This document shows positions 17,990-29,341 of a stretch of 64,000 bases of DNA, in pieces (position 1 is the first letter of the stretch; each line of letters opens with the position of its first letter). Under the pieces are notes generated by a model. The model was not told the DNA's origin, did no database searches, and was given only the letters and a program-made list of their open reading frames with translations. Source of the stretch: Bifidobacterium vansinderenii (GTDB lineage Bacteria > Actinomycetota > Actinomycetes > Actinomycetales > Bifidobacteriaceae); contig NZ_NEWD01000004.1 in the NCBI RefSeq assembly GCF_002234915.1, positions 62,001 through 126,000 of the forward strand, in the 5' to 3' direction. The position numbers and the translations under genes were made by a program.

Positions 17990-18019
17990 GACTTCCTCCA
18001 TCCGTTTGCGAATGTTGAC

Positions 18020-18074
18020 AATTTTGCAGATGTCTAAATTTGAGAGTAGTCAATTTCTGGACATTTGTAAAATT
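18020..18074. promoter_or_regulatory. Inverted 17-bp operator between the OYE and TetR genes
   Basis: AATTTTGCAGATGTCTA (18020-18036) and, inverted, AATTTTACAAATGTCCA (18058-18074) match at 14 of 17 positions. They lie in the A+T-rich divergent spacer between oxidoreductase and regulator. A second short direct repeat TTCTGGAC (18055-18062, 18073-18080) overlaps it. This is the expected layout of a TetR operator repressing both directions; binding is inferred. Confidence 0.6.
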
Positions 18075-18134
18075 CTGGACGTTGCGATAGCGTAAAACCA
18101 TTGCCACGATTCACAACACACTGAGGAAGACAGC

Positions 18135-18707
18135 ATGAAGAAAGACCTCAACGGCAGACTCACGCGCGGGACCATCCGCACGCTCGACGCGTTCTTCGAC
18201 GCGATGATGGGGTTGCTGCGCACCAAGCCGTTCACCGCGATCAGCGTCAACGAGCTCTGCGAGGCGAGCTCCTACCCGCGCGCCACCTTCTACAACTACT
18301 TCGACGACCGCGACGATCTGATGCACTACTGCTGGATCGCACTGGCGGGACGGGCGAACATGATCGATCTCGAATCGGTAGAACCGGAACGTCGCGTGGA
18401 CGTCGCCCTCGACGCGATGGCGGACCTGCTTGAATCGAACGCGGACCTGCTCGCGGCCATCCTGGAGCACAATCCCGCCGACGGCCCGCTGTTCATAGGC
18501 CTGCGCACATTCATCGCCGAACGTACGCGCATCCTCATGCGCACCTGCACCGATCACGAACGCCACGAACTGCCCGACGAACTGATCGCCGACCACTACG
18601 CCTCCACCCTGATGCTCGTTCTCGACTGGGCATACCTTCGCGGGCACACGCTCACCCGCACGCAACTCCATCACTACGCCCACGCCCTGCTCAACGACGG
18701 CGAATAA
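18135..18707 (+). CDS. TetR/AcrR family transcriptional regulator
   Basis: This 190-residue repressor-type protein has an N-terminal TetR DNA-binding domain: TRGTIRTLDAFFDAMMGLL is helix 1, and FTAISVNELCEASSYPRATFYNYFDDRDDLM (about 32-62) contains the helix-turn-helix with the hallmark FYNYF. The rest is an all-helical ligand-binding domain. ATG 18135 follows GAGGAAGA. It is transcribed divergently from the OYE-SDR pair with a strong inverted repeat between them, so it likely represses them and itself. The inducer is unknown. Confidence 0.9.
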   Translation: MKKDLNGRLTRGTIRTLDAFFDAMMGLLRTKPFTAISVNELCEASSYPRATFYNYFDDRDDLMHYCWIALAGRANMIDLESVEPERRVDVALDAMADLLESNADLLAAILEHNPADGPLFIGLRTFIAERTRILMRTCTDHERHELPDELIADHYASTLMLVLDWAYLRGHTLTRTQLHHYAHALLNDGE

Positions 18708-18837
18708 CGACGCCCGCCACCCGCATGGCAACGTCCGCATTCCATTCCCAGAACAGGGTGTTCCGTCTGTCTCCGGACAATAGCCACAACGATGTCGTCG
18801 CATCTACGATGGATGTCGACGACGAACGAAAGGACGC

Positions 18838-19504
18838 ATGATGACGGGTACGAACTCACCGGATACGCAGTCGAGCGGAATGGACGATCGACCGCTGACC
18901 AACGTGGAGCGCAAGGATGCGGGACTGCCGTACCACTACGACGATCCGGCGATCATGGATGGCCAGCTGGCATGGCAGGAGAAGCTGTGGGCATACAACC
19001 AGACCAAGCCCACCGAGCAGGAGAAACGGCAACGCCTGCTGAAGGACATGTGCGCCGAAGTGGGGGGAGGGATGCCATGTGGAGACACCGCTGCACGCGA
19101 ACAACGGATGCCGCCGGGTGCACATGGGGCGCGGCATCTACATCAACGCGTTCATGAGCATGGTGGACGACGCGGAGATCATGATCGGTGACTACGCCAT
19201 GTTCGGCCCGAACGTCACGATCGCCACGGCGGGGCATCCGATCCTGCCGATCCTGCGCGAGCACCATTACACGTATGCGATCCCCGTGCATATCGGACGC
19301 AACGTGTGGGTGGGATCGAACGTGTCGATCCTGCCCGGTGTGACGATCGGCGACAATTCGGTAATCGGCGCCGGTTCGGTGGTCGTGGACGACATCCCGG
19401 CCAACGTGGTCGCGGCTGGCGTGCCGTGCAGGCCGGTTCGCGAGATCGGCGAAAAGGACCGCGAATACTACTTCAAGAACCGTCGCCTCGACGTATGGGA
19501 ATAG
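18838..19504 (+). pseudogene. Sugar O-acetyltransferase (LacA/Maa type), frameshifted
   Basis: The first frame (18838 to about 19070) encodes the N-terminal helices of a maltose/galactoside O-acetyltransferase. The second frame (from about 19070 to 19504) encodes the rest, including ETPLHANNG, YINAFMSMVDDAEI, GDYAMFGPNVTI with hexapeptide repeats, and WVGSNVSILPGVTIGDNSVIGAGSVV. The two parts join perfectly if the six-G run at 19062-19067 had five G, giving EVGEGCHVETPL. Intact, it would be a roughly 222-residue left-handed beta-helix enzyme using acetyl-CoA. Either it is decayed or phase variable, or the base is a sequencing error. A full-length relative follows immediately. Confidence 0.85.
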
Positions 19505-19515
19505 GAGGAGCGGCG

Positions 19516-20160
19516 ATGGCCGCGAACGAACCAAGGCGCACCGAACTGGACAAATGCATGGCCGGGGAGATCTACGACTGCCATGATCCGATCTTCCTCG
19601 ACTACAAGAACCATGCCCGCCGTCTGCTGGCCGAATACAATCGGCTCGCCTACGACGAGAAGGAGCGCAAGACCGCGATCCTGCGAGAGCTGTTCGGCTC
19701 GATCGGAGAGAACGTGTCCGTGGGACTGCCATTCATCTGCGACTACGGGCGCAACATCCACATCGGGTCGAACGTGTCGGTGAACATGAACTGCACGTTC
19801 GTGGACTGCAACACCATCACCATCGGATCGGACACGCTGATCGCCTCCAACGTGCAGCTGTACACGGCCACGCATCCGGTGGAGCTGCACGATCGTCTGC
19901 GCGACGACTGGACACCGGGAGACACCCGATACCGGTGGCACACCTACGCCCGTCCCATCACGATCGGCTGCGGATGCTGGCTAGGCGGCGGCGTGATCGT
20001 GCTGCCGGGCGTAACGATCGGCGACGGTACGGTAATCGGCGCGGGCTCGGTCGTCACCAAAGACGTTCCGACCAACGTGGTGGCCGCCGGCAACCCCTGT
20101 CGCGTTCTGCGTCGGATCAACGACAGCGATGCGGAGCCCGGCGCGACGGACGCCCGTTAG
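19516..20160 (+). CDS. Sugar O-acetyltransferase (LacA/Maa type)
   Basis: This 214-residue enzyme transfers an acetyl group from acetyl-CoA to a sugar hydroxyl. The N-terminal helices (MAGEIYDCHDPIFLDYKNHARRLLAEYN) and the hexapeptide left-handed beta-helix (about 65-195) are complete. Key pieces are VSVNMNCTFVDC, ATHPVELHDR with the catalytic histidine in the TATHP segment, and WLGGGVIVLPGVTIGDGTVIGAGSVVTKDV. ATG 19516 follows AGGAGG. It starts 11 bp after the frameshifted paralogue, so the two form a tandem pair. Its stop overlaps the stop of the convergent RpiR gene by three bases. Confidence 0.9.
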   Translation: MAANEPRRTELDKCMAGEIYDCHDPIFLDYKNHARRLLAEYNRLAYDEKERKTAILRELFGSIGENVSVGLPFICDYGRNIHIGSNVSVNMNCTFVDCNTITIGSDTLIASNVQLYTATHPVELHDRLRDDWTPGDTRYRWHTYARPITIGCGCWLGGGVIVLPGVTIGDGTVIGAGSVVTKDVPTNVVAAGNPCRVLRRINDSDAEPGATDAR

Positions 20161-20882
20161 CGCAGACGGCGCCCCAGCGATTCGATGACGAACAGCGCGG
20201 GAACCTGCGTGGTGGCGTTGTACCCGCCATTCACCCGTTGCGACGGCAGCCCCGCACTGAACGACCAGTCGCACAGTCGTCCCAACGTGGAGTGCACGCT
20301 GTTCGTCACGCCCAATGTCACGCTCCCCGCCGCCCGGAACGCCTCCACGGCCTTCACCAGTTTGGACGTCTCCCCGCTTTCCGACACCGCGATCACCGCC
20401 ATATGGTCGCGCGCATAGGCTGAGACCGGGTAGAAGGCGTCGGTCATGCCGATGGCGAAGATGCCGAGATTGGCGAACAGGCGGGCTCCGTATTCGGCGA
20501 TCACCCCGGAGGATCCCTCGCCGATGAACACGATCGGCTCCGCGTCGCCGATCAGCCGCACGGCCATGTCGAGATGCTCCTCGAACGCGGGGGAGTTCGC
20601 ACGATCGAAGAACAACGCCAGATCGTGCAGATCCTGACGAGGCTCCAGGCGAGGTTCGGTCCGCTTCTTGTTCACCTCGCGCAGCGCGTTGCGGAATTCC
20701 GTGTAACCGGGGTAGCCGAGCTTGTCGCACCAGCGCAGGATCGTGGACGGCGAGACGAACGTGGCGGAGGCGAGCTCTCGGATGGTCATGTACGCCACGG
20801 ATTCCGCATGCGCGATCACGTACCGATAGATGCCTGTCTCCGTGTCGTTGAACCGCTGGATGTCCTCGAAAGAGAACATCAT
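20157..20882 (-). CDS. RpiR/MurR family regulator with SIS domain
   Basis: This 241-residue regulator has an N-terminal helix-turn-helix (MTIRELASATFVSPSTILRWCDKLGYPGYTEFR, about 32-64). A SIS sugar-phosphate-binding domain follows (PIVFIGEGSSGVIAEYGARLF about 115-135; AVIAVSESGETSKLVKAVE about 163-181). RpiR proteins sense phosphosugars and control sugar or cell-wall-sugar genes. It is the last gene of an overlapping minus-strand operon with a KdsC-like phosphatase and a MATE exporter (ATGATG/TGA overlap at 20879-20882). The ligand may be related to the phosphatase product; this is inference. Confidence 0.88.
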   Translation of the reverse strand: MMFSFEDIQRFNDTETGIYRYVIAHAESVAYMTIRELASATFVSPSTILRWCDKLGYPGYTEFRNALREVNKKRTEPRLEPRQDLHDLALFFDRANSPAFEEHLDMAVRLIGDAEPIVFIGEGSSGVIAEYGARLFANLGIFAIGMTDAFYPVSAYARDHMAVIAVSESGETSKLVKAVEAFRAAGSVTLGVTNSVHSTLGRLCDWSFSAGLPSQRVNGGYNATTQVPALFVIESLGRRLR

Positions 20883-21364
20883 CGACCGGCCTCGGATTCG
20901 TTCAGCCGGATCATATGTTCGATGAATTCACGAACAGCGCCGCGTCCGCCGTCACGACGGCAGACATAGTCGACGACGTCAATGATGCCCTGCGTGCTGT
21001 CGGCCGGGCATCCGGACAATCCCGCGAACCGGATGGCCTCGAGATCGTTGAGATCGTCGCCGATGTAGGCGACCTCGTTTCGCGTGAGCCCGCGCTCCTC
21101 CATGAGACGCCTCAACAGCGGCAGCTTGTCATGCACGCCCTGATGCAGCTCGGTGATGCCCAACTCGTCGGCTCGGCGGGCGAGAATCGTCGAATTACGT
21201 CCGGTGATGATCATCGGCGTGATCCCGGCATCGGGCAGCAGATGCTTGATGCCGTATCCGTCCTTGCAGTTGAACGTCTTCATCATCTCGCCGTCGGCGC
21301 CGATGCAGATACGACCGTCGGTCAGCGTGCCGTCCACATCCATTACCAGCAATCGAATCGTCAT
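20879..21364 (-). CDS. KdsC-like HAD phosphatase
   Basis: This 161-residue protein is a C0-type HAD phosphatase. Motif I is DVDGTLTDGR (Asp9 as nucleophile), motif II ITGRNS, motif III lysine in HDKLPLL, and motif IV GDDLNDLEAI. This fits the KDO-8-phosphate/N-acylneuraminate-9-phosphate phosphatase group. The organism should not make KDO, so the substrate is probably another 2-keto or N-acetyl sugar phosphate. ATG 21364 overlaps the MATE stop (ATGA); the upstream extension to 21619 lies inside the MATE gene and is not homologous. Its place beside an RpiR regulator with a sugar-phosphate sensor supports a sugar-phosphate role. Confidence 0.85.
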   Translation of the reverse strand: MTIRLLVMDVDGTLTDGRICIGADGEMMKTFNCKDGYGIKHLLPDAGITPMIITGRNSTILARRADELGITELHQGVHDKLPLLRRLMEERGLTRNEVAYIGDDLNDLEAIRFAGLSGCPADSTQGIIDVVDYVCRRDGGRGAVREFIEHMIRLNESEAGR

Positions 21365-22815
21365 GCGTTGGCTCCTTTCCGCTTTCCGCCGCGCAGTTCC
21401 GGCAGCATCACGATGAATAGGACGATGGCGATGATCGCGGTGATCAGATCGGAGATGGCCTGTGCGGCGATCACCCCATCGTATCCGGCCATGCGGGAGG
21501 CAACCGCCAACACGACGACCAGCACCACGCCCTGGCGGCTGAGCGACAGAATGAACGCGCCAAGCGCCTTGCCGGTGGATTGGAATGTGCAGGTGGTCAC
21601 CATGATGATGCCGACGCACACCAAGCTGAGCAGCTGCACGCGTAGCATGCCCGCACCCAGATCGATGATGTGCCGGTCACTGATGAAGAAACCCATAAGC
21701 TGACGGTCGAACACGCTGAGTATGACGGTCATGACGATGGCGAAACAGCTGAGGAAGATGTAGGAGAATCTGAGAATTCCGGCCAGACGCCTCATGTTGC
21801 GCGCACCATAGTTGTATCCGATGAGCGCTTGCGCGCCGAACGCGAAACCAACGAACACGGACACGGCGATCATCACGACCTTCAACGCGATGCCCATGGC
21901 CGCGACCGGATCGTTACCGTAGCGCAGTAGGTACAGGTTCACCATGATGATGCCGAAGCTCTGCGTGAAGCTGGTGATGGCCGAGGGAATGCCGATGACG
22001 AGAATGTCCTTGATCTCTAGGGACGTGATGTTGAGCAGACGGCGGCGTACCGGCACCGGATGCTCCTCGAACGCCTTGCCGTAAGTCTTGCCGGAATCAT
22101 GCGCGGCGCGGCCGGCATCGGCGTTGGAATGCAGCATGAGCCGCGGGTCGATCGACAGATTGGTGCTGCGAAACAGCAGGAACCAGACAAAGTACGCGTC
22201 GGTGCACACGTTGGCCAGCACGGTGGCGAACGCGGAGCCGGCGGCTCCCCAGCCGAATCCCTGAATGAACAGCGGGTTGAGGATGATATTGATCACGGTG
22301 CCGGCGATCTGGCCAATCATGGACGGTACGGCATGACCTTCGGTGCGCAACTGGTTGACCGGCGTCATGGAGACGATGATGAGCGGCGATCCGATAAGTA
22401 TCCACGTGTAGTAGGCGGAGGCGTACGACCAGGTGGCGTCGTTCGCGCCGAGCAGGCGCAGGATCGGATCATGGAAGATCAATCCGAATGCCATGACGAG
22501 GATGCCGACGAACAACGCACCATAGAAGCAGAACACGCTGAGTCTCTTGCCATCGGCATACCGGTGCTGACCGAAAAGCCTGGAGATGACGGAGCTTCCG
22601 CCAAGACCGAAGATGTCGCCGATGGCGATCATGACCATGAACACGGGTGCGGACAGCGACACGCCTGCCACCATGTTCGCGTCGCCGGTATGGGCGATGA
22701 AATACGTGTCGACCATGTTGTAGACGAGGGTGACAAGCATGCTCATCACCACGGGCATGGCCAAGCTGAAATACGCTTTGGGAATCGACGCCTTCTCGAA
22801 CAGTTCGCTATCCAT
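21361..22815 (-). CDS. MATE family multidrug or metabolite exporter
   Basis: This 484-residue inner-membrane antiporter has twelve predicted helices and the two-fold layout of MATE proteins. The N-lobe begins AYFSLAMPVVMSMLVTLVYNMVDTYFIAHTGD; the C-lobe contains FTQSFGIIMVNLYLLRYG and FVGFAFGAQALIGYNYGA. A long charged loop (about 228-260) links the lobes. ATG 22815 follows AGAGGC. It is the first gene in an operon with a KdsC-like phosphatase and an RpiR regulator, which is unusual company for a generic drug pump and suggests a sugar-derived substrate. Polysaccharide flippases are distant relatives, but the sequence is clearly MATE. Confidence 0.88.
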   Translation of the reverse strand: MDSELFEKASIPKAYFSLAMPVVMSMLVTLVYNMVDTYFIAHTGDANMVAGVSLSAPVFMVMIAIGDIFGLGGSSVISRLFGQHRYADGKRLSVFCFYGALFVGILVMAFGLIFHDPILRLLGANDATWSYASAYYTWILIGSPLIIVSMTPVNQLRTEGHAVPSMIGQIAGTVINIILNPLFIQGFGWGAAGSAFATVLANVCTDAYFVWFLLFRSTNLSIDPRLMLHSNADAGRAAHDSGKTYGKAFEEHPVPVRRRLLNITSLEIKDILVIGIPSAITSFTQSFGIIMVNLYLLRYGNDPVAAMGIALKVVMIAVSVFVGFAFGAQALIGYNYGARNMRRLAGILRFSYIFLSCFAIVMTVILSVFDRQLMGFFISDRHIIDLGAGMLRVQLLSLVCVGIIMVTTCTFQSTGKALGAFILSLSRQGVVLVVVLAVASRMAGYDGVIAAQAISDLITAIIAIVLFIVMLPELRGGKRKGANA

Positions 22816-22902
22816 CAGTTGCCTCTAGATGCCATTGGTTTCACTCTTTTTCGCGGGGCAAGCAGCTTGACCCATTGCGTAGTAAACCGCATGAGTCTGG
22901 AC

Positions 22903-22923
22903 ATTTGACCGCCGGCGTCAAAT
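22903..22923. promoter_or_regulatory. Palindrome in the MATE/zincin divergent spacer
   Basis: ATTTGAC (22903-22909) and GTCAAAT (22917-22923) are perfect inverted arms round a seven-base GC-rich centre. It lies 88 bp upstream of the MATE start and 64 bp upstream of the zincin start. It may be the operator of the RpiR regulator of the MATE operon. This is inference from position. Confidence 0.35.
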
Positions 22924-22986
22924 AAAAGTCGGTGGACCATAGGACAGTGGGATTGATGTCCACCAACGATGACGGAAGGGGCGCCG

Positions 22987-23355
22987 ATGCGCATCAGCGA
23001 CGAGGATTTCGAGAAGGCCATCGAAGAGGCATTGCAATCGATCCCGGCGCGCTTCCATCGGGCGCTGAACAACATCGGCATCGCCATGGACGACGAGCCG
23101 AACGAACGCGAAATCGCCACCATGGATGATGCATGCAGTGAATTGCTGGGATTATATGAGGGGATTCCACTGCCGCAGCGGACGAACGGATACGGGGGAG
23201 TGATGCCGGACGTCATCACGATCTTCAAAGGGCCGCATGAGCGCATCTGCGCCACGCACGAGGAACTCGTCATACAGATACGCAAAACCGTGATGCACGA
23301 GATCGGCCACTACTTCGGCTTCGACGACGACTACCTGCATGCCCACGGATACTAA
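22987..23355 (+). CDS. Small zincin-like metallopeptidase
   Basis: This 122-residue protein matches the Zincin_1 family (PF06262). The catalytic zinc motif HEIGHYFGFDD, with the HExxHxxGxxD pattern, lies near the C-terminus at about residues 104-114. Before it are the family features FHRALNNIGIAMDDEP and PDVITIFKGPHERIC. There is no signal peptide, so it is cytoplasmic. ATG 22987 is chosen because GGAAGGGG lies between it and an upstream in-frame ATG (22969). All zinc ligands are present; the substrate is unknown. Confidence 0.85.
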   Translation: MRISDEDFEKAIEEALQSIPARFHRALNNIGIAMDDEPNEREIATMDDACSELLGLYEGIPLPQRTNGYGGVMPDVITIFKGPHERICATHEELVIQIRKTVMHEIGHYFGFDDDYLHAHGY

Positions 23356-23371
23356 ATCAGATATCGATCGA

Positions 23372-23569
23372 CTAGCAGCAGCCGGTGGACTGGTGGGTCT
23401 CGTTGAAGTCGTCGCGTGCGCGCCAGAATTCGCGTTCGCTCATCGGTTCGTGGTCGGGATGATTGCGCCAATGCCGTTCGACGTACCGATCATAGGCGTT
23501 CTCGCCGGTAAGATCACGCCAGAACGCGCGAAACTCATGCCATGTGGTGCGAATGGCTGCCATGTTCAT
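23372..23569 (-). CDS. YbdD/YjiX family small protein
   Basis: This 65-residue protein matches PF04328, the small partner encoded directly after CstA carriers. Core signature: WHEFRAFWRDLTGENAYDRYVERHW, with HPDHEPMSEREFWRARDD after it. ATG 23569 follows AAGGAG; the longer frame to 23647 is a non-coding leader. In Escherichia coli the ybdD/yjiX proteins are thought to support CstA/BtsT pyruvate uptake. The C-terminus ends in CC. It is separated from cstA by a hairpin. Confidence 0.85.
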   Translation of the reverse strand: MNMAAIRTTWHEFRAFWRDLTGENAYDRYVERHWRNHPDHEPMSEREFWRARDDFNETHQSTGCC

Positions 23570-23595
23570 CGTTAGTCTCCTTCGAAAACCGAAAC

Positions 23596-23641
23596 CATTG
23601 TGGCCGCCGAAACGGCTGATGCCATTCCGACGGCCACAATG
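23596..23641 (-). other. Stem-loop between cstA and ybdD
   Basis: CATTGTGGCCG (23596-23606) and CGGCCACAATG (23631-23641) pair perfectly over 11 bp, within the 105-bp spacer between the cstA stop and the ybdD start. It has no T-tract and may set the ratio of the two products by partial termination or RNA processing. Confidence 0.45.
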
Positions 23642-23674
23642 AATCATTGGAATCGGGTCATGTCCGGGCGTTCA

Positions 23675-26074
23675 TCACGCCGGCTGCTTGACCTTGCCCT
23701 CCAGTTCGTCGCGCTGCTCGCGGCTGAGACCGGGGATGAGCTCCGGGTCGCCGACGATCGCGTACTCCTTGACGAGCTTGCGGTCGAGCTTGGACGGGAT
23801 CATCGTCACCGGGGCGAAGAAGTTCGACTCGACGAACGGATCCTCACTGGTGGCGGTGTCCTTGGTGCGGACGGTCTGCACGATGCGCACCAGACCGCAC
23901 ACCATCACGAACGCCACGGTCACGAGGAACACCACGGAGAGCGTGCCCTGAATGAACGTGTTGCGCACGATCGCCTTCTCGATCTCGATCTGGGCGGGAT
24001 CGGTGAGGGTGGCGAGCTTCGCGTTGGCGTCACGCCACTGCTGCCAGTAGCCGACGGCGGAATCCGTGGAGAAGATCTTCTGCCACGAAGCCACGAAGGT
24101 GACGGCGGTGTCGAACACCAGCGGGATCACCGGAATCCACACGTACTTGACATAGCCCTTGCGCACCACCATCACGGTCACCACGAGCAGTGCCACGGCG
24201 GCTATCAGCTGGTTGGCGATACCGAACAACGGATAGAGCGTCTGTATGCCGCCTCGCGGATCGGTCACGCCCATCAGCAGCAGCGAACCCCATGCGGCGA
24301 CCACGACGGCCGTGCAGGACCATGCACCGATGCGCCATGACGGATCCTTGAACTTGGGCCAGATGTTGCCCAATGCGTCGGACAGCTGGAAGCGGGCCAC
24401 TCGGGTCACCGCGTCGACCGCGGACAGGATGAACAGCGCCTCGAACATGATGGCGAAGTGGTACCAGAAGCCCATCATCGTACGTCCGCCACCGATCTGG
24501 TGCAGGATGTGCGCCATGCCGACGGCCAGGGTCGGCGCGCCACCGGTACGGGAGACGACGGAGGGCTCGCCCACGTCCTTGGCCAGCTGGCGGTAGGCGT
24601 CGGCGTCCTTGTAGACCTTGTCGTTGCCGTTCTCGTCCCAGGAGTCCCATTCGGCGTGGATCTTGTTGCCGTGCACGTCGGTGACGCCGAGGTTCTGCAC
24701 GGCGGCGGCCATGATGTCTTCCTTGTCCTTGGCGGTCTGCACCACGGCGGTGCCGGCAAGGTTCTCACTGGTGGCCTCGGACGTGTTCATGCCGAAGTAG
24801 ATGCCCTGGTTGAGGGAGATGGCGGCCACGATGGCCATCACGGCCACGAAGGACTCCATGAGCATGCCGGCGTAGCCGATCATGCGCACCTGGCTCTCCT
24901 TCTGGATCATCTTCGGCGTGGTGCCGGAGGAGACCATGGCGTGCATGCCGGACAGGGCGCCGCAGGCGATGGTGATGAACAGGAACGGGAAGATGGCGCC
25001 GGCGAACACCGGGCCTTCGGTGTTGGTGGCGAATGCGGTGACGGCCGGCATCTCCACGATCGGACGCACGATGACGATGCCGAGGGCGAGGATGCAGATC
25101 GTGCCGACCTTCATGAACGTGGACAGGTAGTCACGAGGCGTGAGCAGCAGCCACACAGGAAGGATGGCGGCGAAGAAGCCGTAGATCACCATGCACCACA
25201 CCAGCGCGGTGGGCGACAGGTGCAGGTACTGGCCGAACGAGGATTCGGACACCCAGCGGCCGGCGATGATCACGAAGATCAGCACGGCGAATCCGACGAT
25301 GGACACCTCGGTGATCTTGCCGGGCTGCACATAGCGCAGCCACAGACCCATGCAGATGGCGATCGGGATGGTGCAGCCGACGGAGAACACGCCCCACGGG
25401 GAGGCGGCCAGAGCGTTCACGCAGATCATGGCGAGCACGGCGAGCACGATCATGAGCATCACGAACACGATGATCGTGGCGACGGAGCCGCCGATCTTGC
25501 CGATCTCGTCCTTGGCCATCTGACCGAGGGAGCGACCGCCGCGGCGCATCGAGAAGAACAGGACGAGCATGTCCTGAACGGCGCCGGCAAGACACACGCC
25601 GACGATGATCCAGATCGTACCCGGCAGGTAGCCCATCTGGGCGGCCAGGATCGGACCGACCAGAGGTCCGGCGCCGGCGATGGCGGCGAAGTGGTGTCCG
25701 TAGAGCACCACGCGGTTGGTCGGATCGAAGTCCTTGCCGTTGTTGATGCGCTCAGCCGGCGTCGCGTTGCGGTCGTCCGGCTTCATGATCTTCTGCTGGA
25801 TGTAGAGCGCGTAAAACCGGTAGGCAATCGCGTAGGTGCACACCGCAGCGATGACGAACCACAGCGTGTTCACCTCCTCGCCTCGGATCACGGCGATCAT
25901 CAGCCACGCGAGTACGCCCAGCGCGGTGATGGCCACCCAGATAGCCACCTTCTTCGGTGTCCATTTGTAATCGGGTTCCACCCCAACCGGAACGCCCTGC
26001 TTGTTTCTGATGATTCGGGATTCTTCCTCCTCGGTGTAGGAGGGGATCCCTTCCTTTGCAGCCACTTTGCTCAT
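23675..26074 (-). CDS. cstA: CstA family carbon-starvation/pyruvate transporter
   Basis: This 799-residue inner-membrane protein imports pyruvate and possibly peptides. About sixteen hydrophobic helices are visible. The family motifs include GHHFAAIAGAGPLVGPILAAQMGYLPG near 125, SSGTTPKMIQKESQ near 390, and FQLSDALGNIWPKF near 570. A 90-residue soluble insert with NGNDKVYKDADAYRQL (about 455-520) interrupts the second half, and a C-terminal cytoplasmic tail follows. ATG 26074 follows GGAGAAGGGG. It is followed by ybdD. The upstream promoter has a perfect -35 TTGACA. Confidence 0.92.
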   Translation of the reverse strand: MSKVAAKEGIPSYTEEEESRIIRNKQGVPVGVEPDYKWTPKKVAIWVAITALGVLAWLMIAVIRGEEVNTLWFVIAAVCTYAIAYRFYALYIQQKIMKPDDRNATPAERINNGKDFDPTNRVVLYGHHFAAIAGAGPLVGPILAAQMGYLPGTIWIIVGVCLAGAVQDMLVLFFSMRRGGRSLGQMAKDEIGKIGGSVATIIVFVMLMIVLAVLAMICVNALAASPWGVFSVGCTIPIAICMGLWLRYVQPGKITEVSIVGFAVLIFVIIAGRWVSESSFGQYLHLSPTALVWCMVIYGFFAAILPVWLLLTPRDYLSTFMKVGTICILALGIVIVRPIVEMPAVTAFATNTEGPVFAGAIFPFLFITIACGALSGMHAMVSSGTTPKMIQKESQVRMIGYAGMLMESFVAVMAIVAAISLNQGIYFGMNTSEATSENLAGTAVVQTAKDKEDIMAAAVQNLGVTDVHGNKIHAEWDSWDENGNDKVYKDADAYRQLAKDVGEPSVVSRTGGAPTLAVGMAHILHQIGGGRTMMGFWYHFAIMFEALFILSAVDAVTRVARFQLSDALGNIWPKFKDPSWRIGAWSCTAVVVAAWGSLLLMGVTDPRGGIQTLYPLFGIANQLIAAVALLVVTVMVVRKGYVKYVWIPVIPLVFDTAVTFVASWQKIFSTDSAVGYWQQWRDANAKLATLTDPAQIEIEKAIVRNTFIQGTLSVVFLVTVAFVMVCGLVRIVQTVRTKDTATSEDPFVESNFFAPVTMIPSKLDRKLVKEYAIVGDPELIPGLSREQRDELEGKVKQPA

Positions 26075-26121
26075 GGCCCCTTCTCCTTACAGAAGCGCGA
26101 CTCTGCACTTCTGGTTTGTAA

Positions 26122-26150
26122 AGGTACGTTGGAGGAAAGTGATTGTCAAC
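26122..26150 (-). promoter_or_regulatory. Promoter candidate for cstA
   Basis: On the minus strand a perfect -35 TTGACA (26145-26150 on the plus numbering) is followed after 17 bp by TACCTT (26122-26127), 48 bp upstream of the cstA start. The -10 is only partly consensus. Confidence 0.45.
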
Positions 26151-26246
26151 GTCATTTAGGGAAAATTCATCTACATGGCATCAAAAAGGTCGCATCCCGA
26201 AATATTGCCCGCATATTGGACCAGATTTTGGACACCTTCGCCGATA

Positions 26247-26262
26247 TCGAACAGTCGTTCGA
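26247..26262. promoter_or_regulatory. LexA (SOS) box upstream of uvrA
   Basis: TCGAAC-AGTC-GTTCGA is a perfect 6-bp-arm palindrome with four central bases and contains the GAAC-N4-GTTC core of Gram-positive LexA boxes. It lies 104 bp before the uvrA start and overlaps the -35 region of a possible promoter (TTCGAA at 26258-26263, 18 bp, TATCCT at 26282-26287). uvrA is a classical SOS gene, which supports the assignment. Confidence 0.8.
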
Positions 26263-26366
26263 AACGATGGGCGAACTGCGCTATCCTTGAGTCCGGAAAT
26301 ATCACGGCACGGAGAACCCGAACGGAGAGGACTCCGACGGGGGCATGAGGACAGCGAGGCACAGGA

Positions 26367-29339
<2,973 letters not shown>

Positions 29340-29341
29340 CC

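Noticed and set aside
24458-26290. A 610-codon + strand frame over cstA
   Set aside because: Antisense shadow; Asp/His/Gly-rich without domain, and cstA is unambiguous.
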